A stretch of 32,372 bases of DNA from Patescibacteria group bacterium (GCA_943356485.1 CALRFD010000001.1:105344-137715); one strand, 5' to 3'; counted from the first letter of the stretch, positions 21,366-29,956 are shown. The notes: generated by a model from the sequence alone, not told the origin. Numbers and translations: made by a program.

Positions 21366-21394
21366 TTGACTGCTATTGACTATTGAGGTATAAC
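21366..21394 (+). promoter_or_regulatory. Consensus promoter of the rpmH gene cluster
   Basis: TTGACT (21366-21371) and TATAAC (21389-21394) are 17 bp apart, near the sigma-70 consensus. The ATG at 21401 begins seven bases beyond the -10 box, where transcription should start, so the message is probably leaderless. This favours the ATG at 21401 over the upstream TTG at 21383, which lies within the promoter. Confidence 0.7.
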
Positions 21395-21400
21395 GTATTT

Positions 21401-22060
21401 ATGGCAGTTGAAGTACCTAGTCAATGGGTTCCGGTTCAGGATTATGGCGCAGATATGGTAAGGGATATGTTGTCTGTTAAGGATGGAGGGAAAGTCAGGA
21501 TTCTCCCTTGCAGCGCTTCTCTTGATGTTTTTAACCAGTCATCGTTTATAGATGCTGCAAGGACTATTAGCAAAACAAAGGCGGCAGGAATTACTATATT
21601 TACTGGTCCAGTAATTGTAACTAGAGAGGATGGTTTTTCCGGACTTTTACAGCTTGCTGATGAGGGTGTTTTAAGTTTGGTACACGACTCTAGTGTTTCA
21701 CTTCTCAATCATAATCATACTGTAGAGCAAGACAATGGGCTTATATTATATGAGGAAGAGGTACATAATCCTTTTGATCTAACACCAAGAGGAAGGCAGC
21801 GCTTAAATCATCTAAGACTGGCTGATTGGCAGTGGCAAAGAGAAGGCGAAGTATTCAGTAACACCTTTGATGGTATTGTTGACCTAATGATCCAGTACAA
21901 GAAAGATCATCCAGAGGCATACGAGGGGCTGCCAATCCTTCTTACACAGACAAGACTTGATGAACTTGTGAGAGTTTGTAAGGATACAAAGACTGATTTG
22001 GCATTTAAAACTGCCAACCAACTTTTAGGACTCCCCATTGCTAAAGATATTCTTCTTTAG
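21401..22060 (+). CDS. Unrecognised protein heading the rpmH cluster
   Basis: This 219-residue soluble protein is not one I recognise. The order of strands and helices around [14 protein letters not shown], then [11 protein letters not shown] and [12 protein letters not shown], recalls a phospholipase-D-like fold without its HKD motif; this is a weak resemblance only. The C-terminal third is helical and acidic/basic mixed. The start is taken at the ATG placed at the predicted transcription start. The rpmH gene begins 13 bases after its stop, so this gene and the ribosomal protein, RNase P and membrane-insertion genes may share one transcript. Such a leader gene is not part of the usual rpmH operon. 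Confidence 0.78.
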   Translation: MAVEVPSQWVPVQDYGADMVRDMLSVKDGGKVRILPCSASLDVFNQSSFIDAARTISKTKAAGITIFTGPVIVTREDGFSGLLQLADEGVLSLVHDSSVSLLNHNHTVEQDNGLILYEEEVHNPFDLTPRGRQRLNHLRLADWQWQREGEVFSNTFDGIVDLMIQYKKDHPEAYEGLPILLTQTRLDELVRVCKDTKTDLAFKTANQLLGLPIAKDILL

Positions 22061-22073
22061 TAAACTTACCTCT

Positions 22074-22211
22074 ATGCCGAAGCGAACATATCAGCCAAAA
22101 AAATTAAAAAGAGCCAGAAACCATGGGTTTAGATCCAGGATAGCGACAGCCGGCGGAATAAAGGTAATCAAAAGAAGAAGAGCTCAAGGTAGAGCAAGGC
22201 TGACTATTTAA
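22074..22211 (+). CDS. rpmH: 50S ribosomal protein bL34
   Basis: This 45-residue basic protein shows the bL34 signature: [15 protein letters not shown], then H-G-F-R-S-R and [10 protein letters not shown]. It is a small protein of the large ribosomal subunit. Its length is normal, and its TAA stop shares one base with the rnpA ATG, as in the standard rpmH-rnpA pair divergent from dnaA. Confidence 0.96.
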   Translation: MPKRTYQPKKLKRARNHGFRSRIATAGGIKVIKRRRAQGRARLTI

Positions 22212-22537
22212 TGCTTCCTAAAAACAACAGACTTAATCTCAAGAAAGATTTTAAATGGGTAGCTGCTGGTAAAAAACTGGAAAGTAAATACTTAAAGCTT
22301 TTTATTAGAACCGGAGAAAACGAAAAGCCCAGGATTGGAATAGCGCTGTCCGGTAAAAACTTTAAAAAAGCAGTTGATCGAAACAGAGCAAGAAGAGTAA
22401 CCTCTCAGGCTTTCCAAAGTATTTATTCCTCTTTGCCGGGTACTATTAATATAGTAGCTCTTCCCAAAGCAGGTGTACTTGAGGTAAAATCAGAAGACTT
22501 ATTAAAAGAGCTAGAGGAAATATTTAGAAATAAGTAG
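22211..22537 (+). CDS. rnpA: RNase P protein component
   Basis: This 108-residue basic protein is the cofactor of the RNase P ribozyme in 5' tRNA maturation. It begins M-L-P-K-N-N-R-L and has the diagnostic K-A-V-D-R-N-R-A-R-R motif (about 56-65). Length is typical. It overlaps rpmH by one base. Its last seven codons lie within the left arm of an inverted decamer array (22515-22605), so the arm sequence is partly coding here. Confidence 0.95.
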   Translation: MLPKNNRLNLKKDFKWVAAGKKLESKYLKLFIRTGENEKPRIGIALSGKNFKKAVDRNRARRVTSQAFQSIYSSLPGTINIVALPKAGVLEVKSEDLLKELEEIFRNK

Positions 22538-22605
22538 ATATAAAATAGAAATTCATTGTAATAACAATTAGTTTCCCTGTTTCTATTAATTTCAACAAAT
22601 TTCCT
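22515..22605. repeat. Inverted decamer array without a gene, between rnpA and yidD
   Basis: GAAAT-type words start at 22517, 22527, 22537 and 22548, and TTTC words at 22572, 22580, 22590 and 22600. The ends AGGAAAT (22515-22521) and ATTTCCT (22599-22605) are perfectly inverted, and the centre is ATTGT-AATA-ACAAT (22555-22568). The whole 91 bases can fold as one imperfect hairpin. The words are the same as in the gene-bearing element at 3744-4224, so this looks like an empty or ORF-less version. It covers the end of rnpA and lies ten bases before yidD. Confidence 0.65.
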
Positions 22606-22615
22606 AATTATTTTT

Positions 22616-22822
22616 ATGAATATCAAAAACTTAATAATTATACTAATAAATTTCTACCAGAGGTTTTTATCTTTTGATAATGGTATGTTTGCAATCCTTG
22701 CTCCCGGAGGCGCCTGCAAATACAAACAAAGCTGTTCGGAATACACAAAGCAGATGGTGCAAGAACAAGGTGTCGTAAAAGGGATTTTCCTGGGTTTAAA
22801 AAGAATCTGGAGTTGTAGATGA
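22616..22822 (+). CDS. yidD: Membrane protein insertion efficiency factor YidD
   Basis: This 68-residue protein matches YidD: an N-terminal amphipathic/hydrophobic segment with N-F-Y-Q-R-F-L-S, then C-K-Y-K-Q-S-C-S-E-Y-T (about 35-45) and G-x-x-L-G-L-K-R-I-W-S-C near the end. The conserved Cys and the Y/R pattern are clear. YidD assists YidC-dependent membrane insertion. It overlaps yidC by four bases (ATGA), which supports coupled translation. Confidence 0.93.
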   Translation: MNIKNLIIILINFYQRFLSFDNGMFAILAPGGACKYKQSCSEYTKQMVQEQGVVKGIFLGLKRIWSCR

Positions 22823-23649
22823 ACATCGGAGATATATTTAATCTGGTATTCCTAGGGCCGATAATTAATCTTTTGGTATTGATATATCAGGGGCTGCAAT
22901 TTTTACACTTTCCCGGAGCCTTAGGTTTTTCAATAATGTTTTTAACAATTTTAATCCGGGTTTTGGTTTGGCCTTTTACGGCCAACCAGATAAAAGCGAC
23001 TAAAAAAATGTCTGATTTAAAGCCACACTTAGATGCGCTAAAGATCAAGCATAAAGACGATAAGCAGGCTTTGGCTGCTGCTCAAATGGCACTGTATAAA
23101 GAACACGGTGTAAATCCGGCCGGGGGTTGTTTGCCGGCAATAATACAGATCCCGATCTTTATCGGCCTTTACCAGTCAATAATAAATATCTTACCAGGAA
23201 CCGGTGGGCATATAGACAAGATTAACTCTCTTTTGTACTTTCCTCAGCTTAAGCTGCCTGCAACTATTGACCCTGGTTTTTTGGGGATTAATTTGGGGAT
23301 TAAACCCTCACAGTTTTCAGAGCATGGGATTTTATTGCTCCTAATCCCTATCCTGACAGGAGCTCTAACTTTCATACAGTCTAAGATGGCGCTGCCAAAG
23401 CCGGTAAAGCCATATCCTGGCGATTCTTCCAAAGAGAAGAAAGAGAAAGAAGGAGTAGAAGAAGGTATGGGGCAGGTGCAGTCGCAGATGGTCTACATGA
23501 TGCCGTTAATGATTGGTTATTTTGCTTTCTCTTTTCCAGTAGGACTTGCAATTTATTGGAACTGTTATACAATACTGGGAATTATCCAACAGTATAAGGT
23601 GTCTGGATGGGGCGGAATGGAGGATATGGTGGCTAGAGTCCGCAGGTAA
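22819..23649 (+). CDS. yidC: Membrane protein insertase YidC (short Oxa1 form)
   Basis: This 276-residue insertase of the YidC/Oxa1/Alb3 family inserts proteins into the inner membrane. The N-terminal helix is followed by R-V-L-V-W-P-F-T-A-N-Q-I-K-A-T-K-K-M (about 47-64), with the conserved Arg in the membrane groove. The cytoplasmic hairpin has K-D-D-K-Q-A-L. The motif G-C-L-P-A-I-I-Q-I-P-I-F-I-G-L-Y (about 98-113) is diagnostic. It lacks the large periplasmic domain of proteobacterial YidC, as expected for Gram-positive-like and CPR forms. A GGAG six bases before the ATG serves as a ribosome binding site. Confidence 0.95.
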   Translation: MNIGDIFNLVFLGPIINLLVLIYQGLQFLHFPGALGFSIMFLTILIRVLVWPFTANQIKATKKMSDLKPHLDALKIKHKDDKQALAAAQMALYKEHGVNPAGGCLPAIIQIPIFIGLYQSIINILPGTGGHIDKINSLLYFPQLKLPATIDPGFLGINLGIKPSQFSEHGILLLLIPILTGALTFIQSKMALPKPVKPYPGDSSKEKKEKEGVEEGMGQVQSQMVYMMPLMIGYFAFSFPVGLAIYWNCYTILGIIQQYKVSGWGGMEDMVARVRR

Positions 23650-23680
23650 AGAGGCTCGAGCCAAGGAAGACAAAATTTTA

Positions 23681-24193
23681 ATGGAAAATCAATTATCTGA
23701 AGTGTTAGACAATTTATTAGGGATGCTTCTTTTAGAAGGAAGCTATGAGATAGAAGAGACCGATGAGGGTTTTGCTGTTTCTATTGAGACCAACGATGCC
23801 GGAAGGCTAATTGGAGCCAGAGGTGAGTCGCTTGATGGTTTGCAGCTTTTGATAAATCAAATTATGTCCAGAAAGGTAGGAGAGGAAGGTTTTAAAAGAG
23901 TGATACTGGATGTATCAGGTTGGAGGAAGCAAAAGGAAGAGGATCTAACTCAAAGGGCAAAAGATTGGGGAAAACAGGTTTTGGAAACAGGTAAAGAGAT
24001 GGAAATTGAGCCGCAGTCCTCCTGGCAAAGAAGGGTTGTGCACAGTATTATCTCGGAGATGGGGGGACTATCTTCTGAAAGTGTCGGAGAAGGAAGAGAC
24101 AGGCATATTGTAATAAAGCCGCTTCAGGATGTTAAATCTGAAGAAGCAATTTCTGCTGATAATAAGAGCGATGCAGAAGCCAGTGAAGCTTAA
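23681..24193 (+). CDS. khpB: RNA-binding KH/R3H protein KhpB (Jag)
   Basis: This 170-residue protein has a KH domain with G-R-L-I-G-A-R-G-E-S-L-D-G-L-Q (about residues 44-58) and a C-terminal R3H domain (about 110-150, with W-Q-R-R-V-V-H-S-I-I and G-R-D-R-H-I-V-I-K-P). This matches KhpB/Jag, a small-RNA- and mRNA-binding protein commonly downstream of yidC. I chose the ATG at 23681 after AAGGA; an in-frame ATG at 23546 lies within yidC and is unlikely. The N-terminal Jag_N domain is absent or much reduced, and the C-terminal tail is acidic. Confidence 0.9.
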   Translation: MENQLSEVLDNLLGMLLLEGSYEIEETDEGFAVSIETNDAGRLIGARGESLDGLQLLINQIMSRKVGEEGFKRVILDVSGWRKQKEEDLTQRAKDWGKQVLETGKEMEIEPQSSWQRRVVHSIISEMGGLSSESVGEGRDRHIVIKPLQDVKSEEAISADNKSDAEASEA

Positions 24194-25379
24194 AAATTTA
24201 GAAAAAGCCTTATTCTTTCTTACTCTCCTTTTACTCCCAACTCAACTAGGACGGCATTTTTGGTTAAAGTTTTCTTTTGTCTATTCCCTACCAATTGATT
24301 ACTTAGCGCCCACTATTTATTTTTGGGATATTTTAGTTATTATCCTGGCAGTCGTTTATATCGCCCAAAAAGCATATATCAACAGATTAGCTATAAACCT
24401 GTTTTATTTTTTTATTCTCACCCAGGCAGTATCTCTTTTTTCAAGCGGAGCAAATATTGGAGTGGGTTTAGTTAGAATAGAACAGTTTATCATTGCCGGG
24501 TTTTTTGGGGTGTATATAGCCTCTCAAAAATTAAAAGAGGTTAGCAGAATCTTTTATTGGGGATTAACCCTTTGTGTTCTGGCAGAAGCCGTATTAGCAG
24601 TTGGACAATTTATTAAGGGGGCAACAGTAGGCTTTTGGATTTTAGGTGAGCGAACCTTCAGTCTTTCAACCCCGGGAATTGCTAAATTTGATTTTTACGG
24701 CAGAGATTTTTTAAGACCTTACTCTACCTTCCCTCACCCAAACGTTTTGGCTGGATTTTTACTGGTAGCATCTTTAAGCTTGTATCATCTTTTTTACCCA
24801 AGTATGAAGAATTTCCTAATTTGGACTTTTTTTGCCTCTGGTTTGGTTATTTTACTAACCGTGTCCAGGTCTGCAATCTTTATATTATTTATTTCTTCAT
24901 TGGTTCTGCTAAAAAATAGGGGACGCTTAATGTTAGCTATTGGAGCTGTTGCCTTGCTGCCGATCTTATATACAAGATATTTTTCTCTTTTGACCTTTGA
25001 TAACTTAGCGCTTTTAAGACGGGAAGAGTTTTTTCAGATAGCTTTTAAGCAGTGGGTCGAAAATCCAATTTTGGGAATTGGATTGAATAATTTTATACCA
25101 AGGGCGGCAGATCTTTTATTAACAGGACCCAGTAGATTTTTGCAGCCAGCACACAATATTTTTTTACTGAGTTTATCTGAAACCGGGCTAATCGGAACTA
25201 TCGGGCTAATCGGGCTGATAGGCTACCCGATTTTTAAAAAGCGTTTTTCGATAATTTGGGGAGCAATAATATTTTTAGGGATGTTTGACCATTATTTTCT
25301 TACCCTGCCGCAAGGATATAGATTACTGTTTTTAGTCTGGGGGCTTACAATAGCTTCTTTAAAGGTAAAAGCAGTATAA
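24171..25379 (+). CDS. O-antigen ligase-like (Wzy/WaaL family) membrane protein
   Basis: This polytopic protein of 402 residues has about ten membrane helices. The typical family motif F-P-H-P-N-V-L-A-G-F-L is at about residues 187-197, and a second conserved region has N-P-I-L-G-I-G-L-N-N-F and Q-P-A-H-N-I-F-L-L-S-L-S-E-T-G-L. The family joins or polymerises polysaccharide units on the outer face of the membrane. The ATG at 24171 is preferred because it leads directly into the first helix; an ATG at 24129 would extend it by 14 residues. It overlaps the end of khpB by 23 bases in another frame. The flippase gene follows after seven bases, so a surface-polysaccharide role is consistent. Confidence 0.87.
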   Translation: MQKPVKLKNLEKALFFLTLLLLPTQLGRHFWLKFSFVYSLPIDYLAPTIYFWDILVIILAVVYIAQKAYINRLAINLFYFFILTQAVSLFSSGANIGVGLVRIEQFIIAGFFGVYIASQKLKEVSRIFYWGLTLCVLAEAVLAVGQFIKGATVGFWILGERTFSLSTPGIAKFDFYGRDFLRPYSTFPHPNVLAGFLLVASLSLYHLFYPSMKNFLIWTFFASGLVILLTVSRSAIFILFISSLVLLKNRGRLMLAIGAVALLPILYTRYFSLLTFDNLALLRREEFFQIAFKQWVENPILGIGLNNFIPRAADLLLTGPSRFLQPAHNIFLLSLSETGLIGTIGLIGLIGYPIFKKRFSIIWGAIIFLGMFDHYFLTLPQGYRLLFLVWGLTIASLKVKAV

Positions 25380-25386
25380 TTATTTT

Positions 25387-26583
25387 GTGGAAGTTCTAAA
25401 GAAAATCTTCAAGCAAACATTTTGGCAGGTTATTGGAAAAGTTGTTAGTTCTATCTCTACTATTATTATATTAGGGATTGTGGCAAGGAATTATCATGAA
25501 AGCGGAACAGGAACCTTCAGCTTAGCCCTAACTTATTTAAGTATGTTTTTTCTTATTGGGGACTTTGGTTTTAATGCCCATGTTTTAAGACAAAAGGCAA
25601 GTGATTGGAACAAGTTATTAGGTGTTAGATTGGTATGGGGTTTAATACTGGTTATAATTGCAATTGGACTACTACCCTTTTGGCCGTTTGGCGCTGAAGA
25701 GTTTAATACTGCTGTTATCTTTGGCTCTTTGGCGATTTTGGGTTCCGGAATATTTATCACCTGTAACTTAATCTTTCAGGAAAAATTAAGGTATGATTTT
25801 TCTGTTTTATCTTCCAGTATCGGTACAGCTGTTTATTTATTGTTAGTCTTATGTTTTTCTTATAATAAAGCGAACCTATCTTTATTAGTTTTTTCCCAGG
25901 GTATTGGTTGGTTGTTTATTGGGATTAGCTCCTTGTTCCTTGTCAGAAGATTTGAAGATAGTATCAGGCCTGTTTTTAATTTAAAATATGCAAGAGATCT
26001 AGTCTATGAGTCCTGGCCAATAGCAGCAACTTTGACCTTAAATGTAATTTATTTTAGGGCAGATAGTTTTATGATTGCTTATTTTAAAACATCAGCTGAT
26101 GTGGGTATTTACAACTTAGCGTATCAAATGTTTCAGGCAGTTTTAGTCTTACCGGCATTTGTAATGAATGCTTATTATCCGCTAATGCTAAAATCTACAA
26201 AAGGAATAAAAATAATTGGACTAGGCCTTCTTGGTATCTCTTTTTTTGGGACTATTTTTACCATACTAACTGCTCCTTTTTTTGTAAATCTTTTAAGCGG
26301 CGGCGGTTTTTTGGGGACAGCGAAAAGTTTAGCAATTCTATCGCTTGGTTTTCCGGCTTACTTTTTATCCGCTCTTTTTATGTGGCTTTTAGTTTCAAAA
26401 GGAAAGTATAAACAGATGCTTTTCATTTACACGTCTGCGTGCGTATTTAACCTTGTTTTAAACGTGATTTATATACCCCATTATTCTTTTTTGGCTGCGT
26501 CCTGGACAAGCGTTATTTGTGAGTATGCGATTTTAATAATGCAAATTTTTATCTTAAGGGGTATACTCTTTAAATGGTTTTAA
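25387..26583 (+). CDS. Oligosaccharide flippase family protein (Wzx-like)
   Basis: This 398-residue polytopic membrane protein has roughly twelve helices and belongs to the polysaccharide-export/MATE-like group. The N-terminal G-K-V-V-S-S-I-S-T-I-I-I-L-G-I-V-A-R-N (about residues 17-35) is typical, as is Y-R/F-R-A-D-S-F-M-I in the middle and G-I-Y-N-L-A-Y-Q-M-F. The function would be moving lipid-linked sugar units across the membrane. It starts with GTG at 25387; no upstream ATG fits. It overlaps the RNase H gene by ten bases in another frame. Together with the ligase-like gene it forms a pair for surface glycan assembly. Confidence 0.88.
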   Translation: MEVLKKIFKQTFWQVIGKVVSSISTIIILGIVARNYHESGTGTFSLALTYLSMFFLIGDFGFNAHVLRQKASDWNKLLGVRLVWGLILVIIAIGLLPFWPFGAEEFNTAVIFGSLAILGSGIFITCNLIFQEKLRYDFSVLSSSIGTAVYLLLVLCFSYNKANLSLLVFSQGIGWLFIGISSLFLVRRFEDSIRPVFNLKYARDLVYESWPIAATLTLNVIYFRADSFMIAYFKTSADVGIYNLAYQMFQAVLVLPAFVMNAYYPLMLKSTKGIKIIGLGLLGISFFGTIFTILTAPFFVNLLSGGGFLGTAKSLAILSLGFPAYFLSALFMWLLVSKGKYKQMLFIYTSACVFNLVLNVIYIPHYSFLAASWTSVICEYAILIMQIFILRGILFKWF

Positions 26584-26981
26584 CGATTTACACAGACGGA
26601 GCATCCCGCGGAAATCCAGGTAAGGCCTCATATGGATTTGTGGTGTTTAACGAAGAAGGTCAACAAATTTATGAGGAAGGTGAGTTTCTAGGAGTTAATA
26701 CAAATAACTTCGCCGAATATAGCGCAGTTGTAAAGGCTTTTGAATATTTGAAGAAATATAATAATGAAAAGCTCTCAGTTAATTTCTTTATGGACTCGAA
26801 ATTAGTTGCAGAACAGCTCTCCGGTAGGTATAAAATAAAAAGCTTAAATTTAATCCCCTTAGCTAATAAGATAAGAAAACTGGAAATAGGTATCAAGGCT
26901 GTTTCTTATAGACACATACCAAGAGAGATGAATACCTTAGCAGATGCTATGGCGAATAAAGCCCTAGACGCTCTGCTCTAA
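26574..26981 (+). CDS. Ribonuclease H family protein (RNase HI-like)
   Basis: This 135-residue protein is an RNase HI-like nuclease that would cleave RNA in RNA/DNA hybrids. The catalytic residues are all present: Asp in Y-T-D-G-A-S-R-G-N-P-G (about 7), Glu in N-F-A-E-Y-S-A (about 48), Asp in F-M-D-S-K-L-V (about 73) and Asp in N-T-L-A-D-A-M-A-N (about 126). The length fits the short form without a hybrid-binding domain. It begins inside the 3' end of the flippase gene, so it is probably co-transcribed with the polysaccharide genes despite an unrelated function. Confidence 0.93.
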   Translation: MVLTIYTDGASRGNPGKASYGFVVFNEEGQQIYEEGEFLGVNTNNFAEYSAVVKAFEYLKKYNNEKLSVNFFMDSKLVAEQLSGRYKIKSLNLIPLANKIRKLEIGIKAVSYRHIPREMNTLADAMANKALDALL

Positions 26982-27073
26982 TTTACTTCCCAGCCCACGA
27001 AGTTTTTAATATTAACCACTTTGTTATCTTTTAGCTATATTGAATTTAATTTTCTAAGTGATACGATTTACCC

Positions 27074-29956
27074 GTGATTGAAATTGAGGATAAGAGCATT
27101 AAAAAAAATAGCATAAGTCTTTCGCGAAATACCCCGCTAGCTTTAGTTGTGGGGGTGGGGGGATTTTTGGGGTCAAATTTAGCTGACCGCTTACTTGAAA
27201 AAGGTATTCAGGTTATTGGAGTTGATAACTTTAAAACCGGACACCGTGAGAATCTTGCTCTGGCAACCAAAAAAAGCAGCTTTCATCTACTTACAGAAAA
27301 CACCGAGGATTTAGAACTTGAGGTAGACAGGCTGGATTATATTTTTATAGTTGCATCTGAGGGTTGGAACTTGAAAAATGTTCTTAAAATTTTTAAGAGC
27401 AGCAAGGCCAGGTTGCTATTTACTTCATATATTGAGCTATATTCAAATAAAGGAGAGGATTTAGAGTTTGACTGGTTTAAAAAAGCAGAGGTAGAGATAG
27501 CCAGGTTTGCTAGAGAGAATGGGCTTAATGCCAGAATATTAAGGATGGGGGCTGTTTTTGGCCCCAGGATGAATTTTAATTCTGATGATCCGGCTGTTAA
27601 ATTAATACAGGAGGCTTTAAATAATAATTTACAAAAGGACATACCGCTAGAATTTTCAACCAGGGCTTTATTTATAGAGGATGCAGTTGAGCTAATTATC
27701 AGATGTAGTTTATCCGGGGCAACAGCTCAAAAAATATTTGACGCTGTTTCTCCAACTCCGATAAAAATTTCGGAGATAAAGCAAGTACTGCTAGATCCGG
27801 TCTGGTATGAGGAGAGGGGATTTACGCCAACTGAGTTACCCCCCTGGTACAGTCCAAATTTGGAAAAGACAATAAGTTTTTTAAACTGGAAGATAAAAGC
27901 AGATTTAGTAAAAAGCTTAAGAAAGACATTAAGTTATTTTAAGGATAACGAAATTGTCATACCAAAAAAGGAGGAGTTAAAGGCTTCTGAAGAAAGAAAA
28001 GAATGGGAGCAGGAAAAACAGGAGCAGCTGGAGGGGTTTAAATCCTTAAAGGACAAGGAGGCAGAAGTGATTAAACCTAAAGAGCAAGAAAAGGAAAAAA
28101 AATTTAAGGTTGGCTTTTTATTAAATAAAGCCTATCTGATAATAATTATTTGTTTAGTAGCTTATGCGCTTATTTGGCCGGTGTTTGCGACAATTTTTGG
28201 AGTTTTATCATTTAGGTATGAGATGTCTCAGGCAATAGAGAATTTAGAGAAGGGTAAGTTTGAGAAAAGTCTGGAAAATATTGCAGCAGCGAATATCGGG
28301 ATAACAGAGACGGGGAAGATGTTTGCATCACTGGACTTAATTAGAAAAATTAGTTTTTTTGATAAAGGCTTGCAGGGGACTGATCAGATCTTAGAGTTAG
28401 CATATTTAACTTCGGATTCGGCAAGGAATACTGTCTTAGGAATAGAGTCGCTGTACCTAAGCTTAAAAGAAGTTACTGGTGAAAGCGCAGATAGTCCCAA
28501 AAATGATTTTGAAAATTCTTCTATATATTTATCAAAAGCTGATGAGGATTTATCTAAAGCCCAGGCATTAATAAACAGTAAAAGTTTTTCAACGTACCCT
28601 GCTGTTTTAAAAAGCGAGATAGATAAATTATCAAAAAAAATTACAGATTATGCAAATTTAGTTAAAAAGGGGAGAGCGATAGTTTCAATTTTGCCCCAGG
28701 TTGTTGCGATAGATGGAGCAAAAAGTTACTTAATACTTCTGCAGAATAATATGGAGCTTAGGCCGACAGGAGGGTTTATCGGGTCTTTTGCCAAGGTGTC
28801 TTTTGCCGGAGGGAAGCTTAAAAAGTTAGAGGTAAATGATGTTTATAATATTGACGGTCAACTGCAGCTACATGTAGAGCCGCCAGCGGAGATAAAAGGG
28901 GATTTAGGTCAGAAGTATTGGTATTTAAGAGATTCGAATTGGGAGCCTGACTATCCGACAGCTGCCAGGCAGGCTGAGTGGTTTTATAACAAGGAAACAG
29001 GGGAAAGGGTAGAGGGGGTTTTTGCTTTTGATATCTCGGCTATGGAGGATTTAGTTTCAGTGTTGGGACCTTTGGATTTATCTGATTATGGTGAGAAAAT
29101 CACAGCAGATAACTTGTTTGAAAAAGCAATCGCCCATGCAGAGGTTTCGTTTTTCCCTGGTTCTCAAGCCAAGAAAAGCTTCCTGAGTGCTTTAACGAGT
29201 GAGATGTTTAACAAGCTCTTCTTTTTGCCTAACCAGAATTGGCCAGGGATTGTTTCATCAATCGGCAAGTCTTTAGAGCAGAAGCATATCAGTATTTATT
29301 TGGATGATACGAGGTTGTTTTCTTATTTAGTTTCGCAAAATTGGGTAAGTGCCCTTCCCAGACAGAGTGTTGAAAAAACAGATACACTTTTGGATTTTCT
29401 AGCACCGGTTGAAGCAAATTTAGGCGCAAATAAAGCAAATTTTTATATTGACAGAAACTACAACTTAGAAACTGTTATTGATAAGGACGGCAAGATTAAT
29501 CAAAGGCTAAGGATTAGCTATACTAACAGAAGTCCATCTGATACCTTTCCCGGAGGTAAATATAAAAACCGGATCAGGTTTTATCTGCCCTCTGGCAGTA
29601 AGCTAAAAAGAGCGTTGTGGGCAGAGAGTGATATCAGTAAGGATGCTAAGGCGTTTGTCGATTATGGTAGAGCCGGGTATTCAATGTTGGTTGAGCTTTT
29701 GCCTAAGGAGCAGAAGACCTTAGTTCTGGATTATCAGTTAGCGAACGGATTGGAGTTTAAAAACGGGGTAGCCAAGTACCAGCTGGATGTATTAAAACAG
29801 GCGGGGACATTGAAGGATCCATTTATCTGGAAGCTTTCCTATCCGATTAACTATCAGTTAGTATCTACCCAGTCTCAGAAAGTAAGTCCCCAGGAGCAAA
29901 CTATACAAACAGACTTGTCGATTAACAGAAGTTTTGCAGTGGAATTTAAGAAGTGA
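27074..29956 (+). CDS. SDR (epimerase-like) - DUF4012 fusion membrane protein
   Basis: This 960-residue protein joins two families. The N-terminal 300 residues are an extended SDR/NAD-dependent epimerase-like domain with the G-V-G-G-F-L-G nucleotide motif at 27-33 and a typical R-M-G-A-V-F-G-P-R-M near residue 155. The usual Y-x-x-x-K catalytic pair is not seen at the expected place, which reads D-W-F-K-K. A charged linker (about 295-345) leads to a membrane helix (about 350-372). The rest matches DUF4012, with L-L-Q-N-N-M-E-L-R-P-T-G-G-F-I-G-S near residue 560. DUF4012 proteins of Patescibacteria and Actinobacteria are probably extracellular and lie close to glycan genes. The start is a GTG. 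The SDR and DUF4012 parts are usually separate. Confidence 0.88.
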   Translation: MIEIEDKSIKKNSISLSRNTPLALVVGVGGFLGSNLADRLLEKGIQVIGVDNFKTGHRENLALATKKSSFHLLTENTEDLELEVDRLDYIFIVASEGWNLKNVLKIFKSSKARLLFTSYIELYSNKGEDLEFDWFKKAEVEIARFARENGLNARILRMGAVFGPRMNFNSDDPAVKLIQEALNNNLQKDIPLEFSTRALFIEDAVELIIRCSLSGATAQKIFDAVSPTPIKISEIKQVLLDPVWYEERGFTPTELPPWYSPNLEKTISFLNWKIKADLVKSLRKTLSYFKDNEIVIPKKEELKASEERKEWEQEKQEQLEGFKSLKDKEAEVIKPKEQEKEKKFKVGFLLNKAYLIIIICLVAYALIWPVFATIFGVLSFRYEMSQAIENLEKGKFEKSLENIAAANIGITETGKMFASLDLIRKISFFDKGLQGTDQILELAYLTSDSARNTVLGIESLYLSLKEVTGESADSPKNDFENSSIYLSKADEDLSKAQALINSKSFSTYPAVLKSEIDKLSKKITDYANLVKKGRAIVSILPQVVAIDGAKSYLILLQNNMELRPTGGFIGSFAKVSFAGGKLKKLEVNDVYNIDGQLQLHVEPPAEIKGDLGQKYWYLRDSNWEPDYPTAARQAEWFYNKETGERVEGVFAFDISAMEDLVSVLGPLDLSDYGEKITADNLFEKAIAHAEVSFFPGSQAKKSFLSALTSEMFNKLFFLPNQNWPGIVSSIGKSLEQKHISIYLDDTRLFSYLVSQNWVSALPRQSVEKTDTLLDFLAPVEANLGANKANFYIDRNYNLETVIDKDGKINQRLRISYTNRSPSDTFPGGKYKNRIRFYLPSGSKLKRALWAESDISKDAKAFVDYGRAGYSMLVELLPKEQKTLVLDYQLANGLEFKNGVAKYQLDVLKQAGTLKDPFIWKLSYPINYQLVSTQSQKVSPQEQTIQTDLSINRSFAVEFKK

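Noticed and set aside
21298..21369. Short ORF starting M-P-F-L-N-L-D between the tiny membrane gene and the rpmH-cluster promoter
   Set aside because: Only 23 residues, no recognisable feature, and its end lies in the promoter of the next gene; kept as intergenic DNA.
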